DNA of 64,000 bases. Origin: Nitrospirota bacterium (GTDB lineage Bacteria > Nitrospirota > Nitrospiria > Nitrospirales > Nitrospiraceae). The stretch is from positions 62,001 to 126,000 of the forward strand of contig SCVN01000016.1 in NCBI GenBank assembly GCA_004296885.1, given 5' to 3'. This document shows, in pieces, positions 43,735 through 52,109 of the stretch (the stretch's first letter is position 1; every line of letters starts with the position of its first letter). The notes under the pieces are model-generated. The model worked only from the letters and a program-made list of their open reading frames with translations, did not search any database and was not told where the DNA came from. Both the position numbers and the translations under genes were made by a program.

Positions 43735-43974
43735 ATGCCAACATCAACGGTGACCAGCAAAGGGCAGACCACGATCCCCAAGGAGATTCGCGCACGCTTG
43801 CACCTGCAGCCGGGGGATCGCTTGGAATTTGTGGTGGAAGATGACGGGCGGGTGATGGTGTTGCCGGCCACGGTGGATGCGACGGAGTTGAGGGGCATCC
43901 TCAAAGCACCGGCTCGACCGGTCACCGTGGAGGCGATGAAGCAGGCCATACGGAAGCGGGGAGGCCGTCGGTGA
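43735..43974 (+). CDS. vapB: AbrB-type antitoxin VapB
   Basis: 79 residues. The N-terminal SpoVT-AbrB domain reads STVTSKGQTTIPKEIRARLH and LEFVVEDDGRVMVLP. The C-terminal helix (TVEAMKQAIRKRGGRR) would insert into the toxin groove. The stop overlaps the start of vapC in GTGA. AAGGAG precedes the ATG. Confidence 0.92.
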   Translation: MPTSTVTSKGQTTIPKEIRARLHLQPGDRLEFVVEDDGRVMVLPATVDATELRGILKAPARPVTVEAMKQAIRKRGGRR

Positions 43975-44375
43975 TCGGCCTGGATACGAACGTGCTCGTT
44001 CGCTTTCTCGTACAGGACGATCCGACCCAATCCAGGCGGGCCGCTCGGCTGATCGCGCGGGAATGTACCAAAGAAAGCCCCGGTTTCATCAACCGGATTG
44101 TGCTCTGTGAACTGGTGTGGGTATTGGAGAGCGCTTACGGGTACTCAAAGGAGACTATCGCCGGTGTTTTGGAGAAGGTTCTGAGGACAAGTCAGTTTCA
44201 AGTCGAGGACTTACCGGTAGCCTGGACCGCTTTTCGTCTGTACCAGAAGGGGAAGGCGGACTTTGCCGATTGTCTCCTCGGTGCCGTCAATCACCAACAG
44301 GGGTGCGATCGTACGATGACCTTTGACCAGCAGGCCGGCAAGCTGGAAGGATTCGAATTTCTGGCCGGAGCTTAA
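43971..44375 (+). CDS. vapC: PIN-domain ribonuclease toxin VapC
   Basis: 134 residues. The four acidic PIN positions are visible: D5 in GLDTNVLVRF, E46 region in VLCELVWVL, D in KADFADCLLG and D in MTFDQQAGKL. It is the VapC type that cleaves RNA, typically tRNA or rRNA. The start is GTG at 43971 overlapping the antitoxin stop. Confidence 0.92.
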   Translation: MIGLDTNVLVRFLVQDDPTQSRRAARLIARECTKESPGFINRIVLCELVWVLESAYGYSKETIAGVLEKVLRTSQFQVEDLPVAWTAFRLYQKGKADFADCLLGAVNHQQGCDRTMTFDQQAGKLEGFEFLAGA

Positions 44376-44499
44376 TTCTCTATTTGGAGGCGGAGGATAT
44401 CCGCGCCTGCCTTCGATGCACAAGTCGCCGCCTTAATCATCCCGTGGTTGCCGTATGATCCTCTGACTTCTGGCTCAATCGAGTGTGGCCACACCATTC

Positions 44500-44820
44500 T
44501 CATGCCGGTACAAGCGCATCCCTGTGTTGCTCGATATGCTTCCTGACCTTGCTCGACAGAGCCCGTTCGGCAAGACGCAACTCATAAGTCTTCTGCAGGT
44601 TCATCCAGAATTCAGCGGTGGTGTTGAAAAATGCCGCCAGGCGGACCGCGGTATCCCCTGTAATGCCACGCTGCCCCTTGATAATCGCCGTAATCCGGTT
44701 CGCCGGCACGTCAATGGCCTTGGCGAGCATATTGGCATTGATCGGCGGGTCTGACGGCTTCATGAACTCCTCGAAGAGGATTTCCCCGGGATGGACCGGC
44801 CGCATTCCGTTCTTGATCAT
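44500..44820 (-). CDS. higA: HigA-family antitoxin
   Basis: 106 residues with RPVHPGEILFEEFMKP, NMLAKAIDVPANRITAIIKG and AFFNTTAEFWMNLQ, the classic HigA (XRE) pattern. GGAG precedes the ATG at 44820. It follows higB by 13 bp. Confidence 0.94.
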   Translation of the reverse strand: MIKNGMRPVHPGEILFEEFMKPSDPPINANMLAKAIDVPANRITAIIKGQRGITGDTAVRLAAFFNTTAEFWMNLQKTYELRLAERALSSKVRKHIEQHRDALVPA

Positions 44821-44833
44821 GATGGGCACTCCT

Positions 44834-45112
44834 TCAGTGATAATCGGTAATTTCGACCTCATAGGGTCCGTCAGTCTTCCAGGCAAAGCAAATCCGCCAC
44901 TGATCGTTGATCCGGATGCTGTGCTGCCCGGATCGATCCCCCTTCAGCCTTTCCAGTCGGTTTCCTGGCGGTGAGAGCAGGTCTTTGATGTCCGATGCAT
45001 TGTCGAGCATGGTCAATTTCCGTTCAGCTGCCTTCCTGAAGCCGGAGAACTCCTTCACCGTATCCCCTGAAAAGAACCGTTCCGTCTTCTTGTCGCTAAA
45101 ATGCCTTATCAT
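44834..45112 (-). CDS. higB: HigB toxin (RelE superfamily)
   Basis: 92 residues. MIRHFSDKKTERFFSGD, GNRLERLKGDRSGQHSIRIN and WRICFAWKTDGPYEVEITDYH are hallmarks of HigB, a ribosome-dependent mRNA interferase. A perfect TATAAT box (minus strand of 45152-45157) lies 40 bp upstream. Confidence 0.94.
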   Translation of the reverse strand: MIRHFSDKKTERFFSGDTVKEFSGFRKAAERKLTMLDNASDIKDLLSPPGNRLERLKGDRSGQHSIRINDQWRICFAWKTDGPYEVEITDYH

Positions 45113-45374
45113 GCTCGGGTGTCATATTTTATGATTTACGTAACGAGTATGATTATAATGCATTTCTCATGAAAGTAGAATGAGAAAATACGCTTTCGAT
45201 GTCTTCATGAGGGGGCCACTCATCTCGCACAAGGACTCAAGGCCGCTTCCGTCTTCAACCCATTGATCTGCAAGGTATAAGTGCCCCTTGGTGTTTTAGT
45301 TGCGCCCTCCCGCTACTTTAACTATGTCATCGAACGTCACGAAATAAATGGCGAAGGCGTGGTCGTAGTTCAAT

Positions 45375-45404
45375 CACGGGTTCGAATCCCGTTGGGGCCA
45401 CCAC
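45375..45404 (+). other. attR, copy of the tRNA-Glu 3' end
   Basis: Matches 36340-36369 in 29 of 30 positions. The sequence upstream does not form a tRNA. From here to 45672 I see no gene; a hairpin of AGGCGGA and TCCGCCT (about 45600-45640) lies between attR and the kinase. Confidence 0.8.
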
Positions 45405-45672
45405 CCCGAGCTTGCTTGGCGGGAGCCTCTTCTCATTTGAGAGGCGATCCGCGAGATACCTCAAGTGTTCTTCGTGTGAGCCGCCGCGTTTGATCAAATC
45501 GCGGCGGATAGTTACTTTGCCTCAAGTAGGCTTAGATTTCATCCCTCGCTTGCGTGTGCCGGTGCCCTCAAGATTCAAAGGGCGACGGAGCAACACCTTA
45601 GGCGGAAACATCTTCTTGCCTCCGCCTGGTGCTTTCCAGCCTGGGTGGTTGGCGAGAGAGTCTCGAGGGAAC

Positions 45673-48651
45673 CTACTCGGGGTGCTGCATATCCAGCAGT
45701 TCGCGCACCTTGCGGAGCAGCGTTTCCGGCAGAAACGGCTTATGGAGCACGGACGCATTTTCTTGCAGGTGTCCTTGTTGCAGGACGATGTCGTCCGTGT
45801 AGCCGGTGAGGTACAGGATCTTCATGTCCGGACGGGTATCTATCAGTTGCTCCGCCAACTCGCGTCCTTTGATGTGGGGCATCACGACATCGGTGAGGAG
45901 AAGATGAATCGGTTTCGCGTGGCGGGCGCTGAGCGCGAGGGCCTCGGGGCCGTCTCGGGCTTCCAATACACGATAGCCGGCTTCCTCCAAGGACTCCCGC
46001 ACCAGCGTCCTGACCATTTCTTCATCTTCAGCCAGCAAAATGGTCTCCGATCCTCCGGCAGGCTCCCTGACCGGTTCCGTCCCTGTGGCGGTGACGGCAA
46101 GGTCCGCCGCGCGAGGGAGATAGACGGTCAAGGTTGTGCCATGGGCCGGGGCACTCTTGACCAAAATGGCCCCGCCGCTCTGTTTTACAATGCCGTAGAC
46201 GCTGGCCAGCCCCAACCCCGTCCCCTTGCCTTGCTCCTTGGTGGTAAAGAACGGTTCGAAGATATGGGCTTGGGTTTCTGCATCCATGCCGTGCCCCGTA
46301 TCGCTTACGGCCAGCATGACATAGGAACCGGGGGGGATGCGATCGAGTACATCGGCAAGCGTTTCGTCAACGTCGACGGCGTCCGTTGCCACGGTCAGCG
46401 TGCCTCCCTCCGGCATGGCGTCCCGGGCATTGATCACCAGGTTCATGATGACCTGCTCGATCTGCCCCGGATCGGCTTTCACGCATCCTATCCCCATTTG
46501 CAGCGCAGTGACCAACTCGATATGTTCCCCGATCAGCCGTTGGAGCATCTCGCTCATGGAGGCCACGCTGTCGTTCAAGTCGAGCACTTTCGGCTCCAGC
46601 GCCTGCTGTCGGCTGAAGGCCAGGAGTTGATGGGTCAGGCTGGATGCCCGGTCGCTGGCTTTTTTGATTTCCAACGGGTAGCGACGCAGGGGGCTATCGT
46701 CCTCGAGCCGATGCAATAGGGTGTCGCTGTACCCAAGCATGACCATCAACAGATTGTTGAAATCGTGCGCAATGCCTCCGGCCAGCCGGCCGACCGCCTC
46801 CATCTTCTGAGCTTGACGGAGCTGCTCTTCGCTCGCCTGTAGCGCCGCTTCCGCCCGTTTGCGTTCGGTGATGTCCTGTGTGATGCCGATGCCGGCGACG
46901 ACACGGCCCTGTTCGTCGAATTCGAGATCGGCTTTTTCTCTGACCCATCGCACTTCGCTCCCGGTCACAATCCGGTGCTCGATGTCGTAAGGGGCCCCGC
47001 GCAGAGCGGCGGTCCAGGCCTGATGTACGTAGGCTGTGTCGTCCGGGTGGACGCATTCCAGGAACCGTTCATAGGTCAGGGGCGTGCCCATCGGCACGTC
47101 GAAAATGCGGTACGCTTCGTCGGTCCAGGTGAGCTCGTTCTTTCCGATATTCAGGTGCCAACTTCCGATGTGGGCGACTATCTGCGCACGGTTGAGATTG
47201 GCCTCACTTCTCCGCAGCGCGTCTTCGGCATTCTTTCGCTCGGTGATGTCGTAGCACACGCCGATGTAGCCGGCGAAGCTGCCGGTGAGATCGCAAAACG
47301 GCCGTCCTATGTCGATAATGGATCGATAGACGTTATCGTGCCGGCGCAGGCGATACTCCATCTCAAACGGCCGCTTGGAGCGGAATGCCTCCCGGTACGT
47401 GTCGACGCATCGCGCCAGGTCTTCGGGATGGACCCCTTCGGCCCATCCGTCGCCCAGCTCTTGCTCCGCGGTTCGCCCGGTGAAGCTGAGCCAGCTCTTG
47501 TTGAAGTAGTCACACTTGGTGTCGAGGCCGGATTTCCAGATCGGAGTCGGAAACTCGTCGAGCAGCTTCAGGTAGAAATCGCGCGAGTGCTGAATGGCTT
47601 CCTGCGCCAATTTGCGCTCGCTGATGTCCTCCGCGATGCCGACGATCCGATAGACCTGCCCGGATGCGTCGCGGATCGGAAAAGCCCGATCGCAGATCCA
47701 ACGCGGTGAGCCATCGGGCGTGATGATTCGGTATTCCACGTCATACTCGCCGCTGGGCTGCTTCGATAAGGCGGCGTGCACTCGCTCGCGGTCATCCGGA
47801 TGAATCGCTTCGAGAAACGAAAGAGGGTTGCGGTAGAGGCTCTCGCAGGCGCGTCCCCAGATTTTTTCATAGGCGGGATTGATATAGAGCATTTGGTTCT
47901 TGGTCGTATCCGTCATCCAGATGACCTCTTTGATATGTTCGGCCATCTGGCGGAACCGCTCTTCGCTCGCGCGCAAAGCCTGCTCCGAGTGCTTGCGTTC
48001 GGTGATGTCCTCGATCACGAGGACGAGTTCGCTCGTTTCGCGCAGGTTCTGGGCTATGACATTGCAAGTCGTCGGATCGACGCCGGGGATGCGACACTCC
48101 CGTTCCTGGACCGGGTGGGCCTCGTTCGCGCGCACGGAACGCAACAGTTCCGAAAGACCCTCAACGGGCAAGAGCGTCTCGATGGGTTGGCCGATCGTGT
48201 CCGTCTCGTTGCGCTGGACGAACTCGTAGAACAGCCGGTTGGCGAATCGGATGGTGTTATGTTGGTCCAACCGGACCACCGCCACCGGCAGCGCGGTCAT
48301 GGTGGTCCGGTATTGGGCTTCGGCGGCACGGATCTGGTTCAAGAAATAGCCGTTTTCGATGGCGATTCCGGCCTGGGCGGCGAGGGAGGCAATGACCTCC
48401 TCGTCGATCTCCGTGAACTCGTCGGCCCCGCATTTCTCGGTGAGGTAGAGCCGTCCAAACACCCGGCCGTGCGCCCGCACCGATGCGCCCAGGAACGAGT
48501 GCATCGGAGGGTGGTGCGGCGGAAAGCCGGTGAAGGTGGGGTGGCGCGTCAGATCCTTCAGGCGGAGCACGTCGGCTTCCTGGGCCAGAAAGCCCAGCAG
48601 GCCTTTTCCGGTCGGGGAGGTTCCGATCGTTTGCTGGGTCGCCTGATCCAT
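45673..48651 (-). CDS. C-terminal portion of a split hybrid histidine kinase (GAF end, PAS repeats, HisKA, HATPase, receiver)
   Basis: 992 residues from the ATG at 48651. The order is the end of a GAF domain (PHHPPMHSFLGASVRAHGRV), four PAS/PAC units each ending in D-ITERK or D-ISERK, a HisKA domain with the phospho-His in GGIAHDFNNLL, the HATPase with NLVINARDAMPEGG and DTGHGMD, and a receiver with the acceptor Asp in LLLTDVVMP. It is in the same frame as 48688-49860; only a TAA separates the two. Without the upstream half it lacks the membrane anchor and external sensor. Confidence 0.85.
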   Translation of the reverse strand: MDQATQQTIGTSPTGKGLLGFLAQEADVLRLKDLTRHPTFTGFPPHHPPMHSFLGASVRAHGRVFGRLYLTEKCGADEFTEIDEEVIASLAAQAGIAIENGYFLNQIRAAEAQYRTTMTALPVAVVRLDQHNTIRFANRLFYEFVQRNETDTIGQPIETLLPVEGLSELLRSVRANEAHPVQERECRIPGVDPTTCNVIAQNLRETSELVLVIEDITERKHSEQALRASEERFRQMAEHIKEVIWMTDTTKNQMLYINPAYEKIWGRACESLYRNPLSFLEAIHPDDRERVHAALSKQPSGEYDVEYRIITPDGSPRWICDRAFPIRDASGQVYRIVGIAEDISERKLAQEAIQHSRDFYLKLLDEFPTPIWKSGLDTKCDYFNKSWLSFTGRTAEQELGDGWAEGVHPEDLARCVDTYREAFRSKRPFEMEYRLRRHDNVYRSIIDIGRPFCDLTGSFAGYIGVCYDITERKNAEDALRRSEANLNRAQIVAHIGSWHLNIGKNELTWTDEAYRIFDVPMGTPLTYERFLECVHPDDTAYVHQAWTAALRGAPYDIEHRIVTGSEVRWVREKADLEFDEQGRVVAGIGITQDITERKRAEAALQASEEQLRQAQKMEAVGRLAGGIAHDFNNLLMVMLGYSDTLLHRLEDDSPLRRYPLEIKKASDRASSLTHQLLAFSRQQALEPKVLDLNDSVASMSEMLQRLIGEHIELVTALQMGIGCVKADPGQIEQVIMNLVINARDAMPEGGTLTVATDAVDVDETLADVLDRIPPGSYVMLAVSDTGHGMDAETQAHIFEPFFTTKEQGKGTGLGLASVYGIVKQSGGAILVKSAPAHGTTLTVYLPRAADLAVTATGTEPVREPAGGSETILLAEDEEMVRTLVRESLEEAGYRVLEARDGPEALALSARHAKPIHLLLTDVVMPHIKGRELAEQLIDTRPDMKILYLTGYTDDIVLQQGHLQENASVLHKPFLPETLLRKVRELLDMQHPE

Positions 48652-48687
48652 CCCGGTCGTAATAAACCGGATGAGGTGTTTGCCTGT

Positions 48688-48690
48688 TTA
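48688..48690 (-). other. In-frame TAA splitting the sensor kinase
   Basis: The frame reads GLFD, TAA, TGKHLIRFITTGMD. The intact paralogue at 61200 reads GVFDETGGELARFITSGMD, with GAA at that codon, so one base change (GAA to TAA) explains it. Confidence 0.85.
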
Positions 48691-49860
48691 GTCGAAGAGG
48701 CCGAAAGCGCCATACTTGGCTCCGGTGACTTGCGTGGCAATGTCCACAAGCAACTGAAGAAATTGGATCAACGCGAAGTCGGCGTTCAGCGAGGAAGTCT
48801 CCTGCTGCAACGCCTGGCTGACGGTGTGGAGCCCCCTGAGCCGAGAAAGCTGCCCCGCCGAGTTGGCCCATTCTTGCTGCACGCGCCTGGTCGTCCACAG
48901 CAGGAGTCCGATCAGGGGGCCCAACACGAGGCTCCCTGCCAAGCCCAGCTGCCACACCATGGATCGGATAGGGCCCAAGATCTCGCTCCGATCCACGCGC
49001 ACGAGAATGCCCCAGGGAAAGCCGGGAAATTCTCCGTATCCTTCGGTCCGCGCGTAGCCGGTGATGACGGGGACCTGCCGGCGGGCATGGAGTTCCTCGA
49101 CGTAGCCTGGCTCCGTGGCCCCGCTCAACAGGGCGGATGGCAATCCCTGTTGTTTGAGGTTGGTCTTCCCTTCCTCCCGCAGCAGGGAGTCGGCGGCCAG
49201 GGTGCCGTCGCGCATCAGGAACTGCCATTCGATCCTGGCTCTGTTGCCGCGCAGCGACTGAAAGGCGGAGACGGTTCTCCCAAAGACATCCTCCAACTCG
49301 AGGAGCCCGACGCGTGTCGTCACCACTCCGAGGACTGTCCCGTCGGGCCCCGTGATCGGAGCGGAGAATCCGATGGCAGGACTCCCGCCTGTCTCCGAAG
49401 AATCTGATACGTCCATCAGATGGATGCTTTTCCCGTCACGCACGGCTTGAAACCACACCGTCTTATGGCGGTCTTGTCCCACACTGACCGGGTCGGTGGA
49501 GGCGATAATCCGGCCGCTTGCGTCGGTGACGCCGAGCCATCGGTAGAGCAGATATCGCTCCTTCATTCGGTTGAGGTCCTGGGTCAGGGCTGCGGCATCG
49601 TGCAGCTTGGTAGAAAAGGTGCCCGCCATGATTTGGACATCGCCGTATCGTTCGAAGAGGACATGATCCAGCTTGTCCGCAATGTCGGCGGCCAACAGAG
49701 CCAGGCTTTCCCCCGTCGTGGCGACCAAGCGGGTCTCGAGACGGTGGAGGGCCAGGATGCCGATGCCTAGAGCAATGACCGTGATGGCGGCAATGAGGAG
49801 GGGAAGCCACCGGTACGGCCGGTGGCGTTGGTGGGCAGGCGCTTCTTCATGGGGTCTCAC
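48688..49860 (-). CDS. N-terminal portion of the split kinase (dCache-type sensor and GAF start)
   Basis: 390 residues. It has a membrane helix near residues 18-40, a periplasmic sensing region of about 250 residues similar to that of the protein at 61200 (FERYGDVQIMAGTFSTKLHD, MKERYLLYRWLGVTDASGRI), a second helix (LGLAGSLVLGPLIGLLLWT) and the beginning of a GAF domain (YGAFGLFD), where it stops. The rest of the GAF domain and all output domains follow in the same frame beyond the stop. It is probably a pseudogene or an assembly error, unless readthrough occurs. Confidence 0.82.
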   Translation of the reverse strand: MRPHEEAPAHQRHRPYRWLPLLIAAITVIALGIGILALHRLETRLVATTGESLALLAADIADKLDHVLFERYGDVQIMAGTFSTKLHDAAALTQDLNRMKERYLLYRWLGVTDASGRIIASTDPVSVGQDRHKTVWFQAVRDGKSIHLMDVSDSSETGGSPAIGFSAPITGPDGTVLGVVTTRVGLLELEDVFGRTVSAFQSLRGNRARIEWQFLMRDGTLAADSLLREEGKTNLKQQGLPSALLSGATEPGYVEELHARRQVPVITGYARTEGYGEFPGFPWGILVRVDRSEILGPIRSMVWQLGLAGSLVLGPLIGLLLWTTRRVQQEWANSAGQLSRLRGLHTVSQALQQETSSLNADFALIQFLQLLVDIATQVTGAKYGAFGLFD

Positions 49861-49968
49861 AAGGACCTCTGTCTGATTGACGGTGAGCCGGCGATTCGGG
49901 ATATTGTTGCCTCCTCTTATCGCCGAGAAGAGAAGAGGAGAGCAGGAGGCGTGCCATGCCGGGCGTCG

Positions 49969-50742
49969 CTAGAGGCGAGACAGATCGCTGCGCAGTGCCA
50001 ACCGAATGAGATCGGTACGTCCCTTGATCTCTAGTTTGGCGTGGATCCGGCTGAGATGGCCCTCCACGGTCCGCACGCTGAGATGGACCGCTGCGGCAAT
50101 GTGTCTGTTGGACAACCCTTCCCCGACGAGTCTGAGAATTTGACGTTCGCGCAGGGAGAGCCGCGCCAAGGAAAGGTGGGGCTTGGTTCCCGAAACCCTG
50201 TCGTTCGGTGAATCGAACTCTTCCGGATAGACCGTTCCCTCCGCGGTGACGCTCTGCTCGGACCGGCGGAGGTAGACCACGGCATGGCAGTTTTGGGGCG
50301 GTGAGCCCTTGCCGCGGTGGATGGAGACTTTACTTTCTCCAAAGTAATCCCCTGCGATCCCACCCAGAATCCCGGATTCCACCAGGCAGATATCGGTGTT
50401 GGCGGCGCATTGCCCAAACGCGCAGACGGGAATCTGAAACGTGATCGAGTTCTCGGTCGCTTCCGTAGCCGAGCACTCCAACCCCAAGTGTTCTTTCAAG
50501 CCTTCAATGCAGGCGATATAGTCCTGCGCGGAGTAAGGCTTGCCGGTCTTGTGAGTCTCCAGATGGTGGAGACTTGCGCTCCGGCCGATATTCACTCCGA
50601 TCTGACGCAATGTTTTCTTATAGAGCGACGGATGGAGCATCCCCTCGACCGAATCCATGAGTTGACCCAGAGTATGTTGGGTGAAAGTCAGGGAGGGAGA
50701 AGGCGATTCTTGTTGATCGAGGCGTTTGGGCGGATGCGACAT
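49969..50742 (-). CDS. LuxR-type regulator with MetOD1-like sensor domain
   Basis: 257 residues. The N-terminal 170 residues contain FQIPVCAFGQC and ICLVESGILGGIAGDYFGES, resembling the methanogen output domain 1 family. The C-terminal HTH reads LSLRERQILRLVGEGLSNRHIAAAVHLSVRTVEGHLSRIH. It lies immediately upstream of the kinase gene on the same strand, so it may be its partner regulator, although no receiver domain is present. Confidence 0.8.
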   Translation of the reverse strand: MSHPPKRLDQQESPSPSLTFTQHTLGQLMDSVEGMLHPSLYKKTLRQIGVNIGRSASLHHLETHKTGKPYSAQDYIACIEGLKEHLGLECSATEATENSITFQIPVCAFGQCAANTDICLVESGILGGIAGDYFGESKVSIHRGKGSPPQNCHAVVYLRRSEQSVTAEGTVYPEEFDSPNDRVSGTKPHLSLARLSLRERQILRLVGEGLSNRHIAAAVHLSVRTVEGHLSRIHAKLEIKGRTDLIRLALRSDLSRL

Positions 50743-51027
50743 CGGTGAGGCGCTCGCTGTTACTTAGTGACCATTCGAGAGGCTCCGCCGTGAAATTCCA
50801 ACGCAAAGGGCTCTGAGCATACCATAACAAAGGTACAAGGAAAGCGTAGGAGTACCTTAAGATTTAGGTGTGAGCACGCGTTAAGGCTTGTCCGTTGCTG
50901 TCCGATAAGGTTCGCAGATAGCAAGTGCCGTTCGATGGTGAATGTGCGCCTAATTTAGCCAGGACGTACCTGAAAAACAAGCTCTTGTCGGAACAAAGCG
51001 TTGGCATCTCGAACAGACAGGACGAGG

Positions 51028-51846
51028 ATGATGACCGACTTGTGCATGGTTGACAGCCGGCGTGGCGCAAAGCCCGCACCTGCCTTGAACAGGGACCGTC
51101 GTGCCTGGGGCCGCATCCTAGTCGCGGAGGATGAGGAGCCGGTTCGCCGGCTGATCGCGGAATGGCTGCGCGAGGAGGGGTACCAGTGCGAGTGCGTCGG
51201 CACCGCCAAGGAGGCCGTCGCGGCGCTGGCGACCGATGCCTATGATCTCCTGATCACCGACATTCGTCTCCCGGACAACGAGACGTTGGAGTGGCTCCAG
51301 GCTTGTCGGAGCGGGGCGCTGGCGGTGCCGGTCATCGTCATCACCGGCTATCCGTCCGTGGGGACCGCCGTGGAAGCCGTTCGCCACGCCGTCGTCGATT
51401 ATCTGGTCAAACCGGTGGATGTCGAGGCGTTGTGCCGGAGCGTCGGCCTCGCGATCGGCAAAGGGCGGGTCTTGCGGACCTTGCGCAAGGCCCGTGAAGA
51501 GATGCGCCTCTGGGGCGAAGCGATGGACGGCCTGGAACAGTCCCTGGCGGCCGGGGCAAAGGGCGCAGAACCTACGGAGCATGTGCTGGATCAGACGGTG
51601 ATCCTCTTCCGCCAGATCGTGGTAAGTCTCAAGACCACGCTCGATGCCACGAAGAGCGGTCGCTCGGACTACAGGAAAATGGACTTGTGCACGGCGGTCG
51701 GGTGCACGAAATTGGCGGTCTATGAGGAGGCCTTGCGCCAATCGGTGGAGGTGCTCGCGAATACCAAGAGTGCGTTCAAGTCCAAAGAGCTTGGCGATTT
51801 GCGGAAACTACTGGCGGGGATCCTGAAAGACGGCCGCCAGTCGTGA
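51028..51846 (+). CDS. Response regulator with C-terminal helical domain
   Basis: 272 residues. The receiver has RILVAEDEEPVRRLIAEWLR, the acceptor Asp in LLITDIRLP, VIVITGY and the Lys in YLVKPVD. The C-terminal 110 residues are helical (DQTVILFRQIVVSLKTTLDA, VYEEALRQSVEVLANTKSAF) and are not a known output domain; a DNA-binding HTH is not apparent. The ATG at 51028 follows ACGAGG. A large terminator ends the gene. Confidence 0.78.
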   Translation: MMTDLCMVDSRRGAKPAPALNRDRRAWGRILVAEDEEPVRRLIAEWLREEGYQCECVGTAKEAVAALATDAYDLLITDIRLPDNETLEWLQACRSGALAVPVIVITGYPSVGTAVEAVRHAVVDYLVKPVDVEALCRSVGLAIGKGRVLRTLRKAREEMRLWGEAMDGLEQSLAAGAKGAEPTEHVLDQTVILFRQIVVSLKTTLDATKSGRSDYRKMDLCTAVGCTKLAVYEEALRQSVEVLANTKSAFKSKELGDLRKLLAGILKDGRQS

Positions 51847-51967
51847 GGTCGGGCTCAAGATATCCGGCGGTCGGCCGATATCTTGCTTAACAGCTACTGA
51901 AGCTCGAGGGTCATACCGACTCGGCGAGCGATCGTCTTAGCGGGCAGGATACCAGACCTGCAAGTTG

Positions 51968-52024
51968 AAGGCGCAATCCGGTTGTCTCCCATGCCGTGGG
52001 AGGACGCTGATTGCGCCTTTTTTA
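51968..52024 (+). terminator. Rho-independent terminator with inner hairpin
   Basis: AAGGCGCAATC (51968-51978) pairs with GATTGCGCCTT (52009-52019), followed by a T run. An inner stem (CTCCCA with TGGGAG) lies in the loop. Confidence 0.88.
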
Positions 52025-52109
52025 TTGGCTTCGTCGGGGCATGAAGCGCCAGACGGATGCGCGTCGCGACATGCCACGAGTCTGAGCGGCGCGTCGAAGG
52101 GGGAACGGC

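Larger units (their letters stand above)
36340..45404. mobile_element. Integrative element in tRNA-Glu, about 9 kb
   Basis: The block is bounded by a 30-bp direct repeat (29/30 identical) consisting of the 3' end of tRNA-Glu and its copy. It has a tyrosine integrase next to the tRNA, a Rep_trans-family protein, a repeat-rich non-coding region and accessory cargo (three toxin-antitoxin pairs, two lone antitoxins, a DUF4365 protein and a large HTH-like protein). Intergenic DNA here is more AT-rich than outside. I see no transfer ATPase or coat genes, so it is either mobilised by another element or only moves within the cell. Confidence 0.85.

Noticed and set aside
45330-45404. A second tRNA gene ending at attR
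   Set aside because: Only the T arm and acceptor 3' end are present; the 5' acceptor, D and anticodon arms cannot be formed.
45412-46719. A 435-codon plus-strand frame beyond attR
   Set aside because: It lies opposite the kinase and receiver domains, which are unmistakable on the minus strand.
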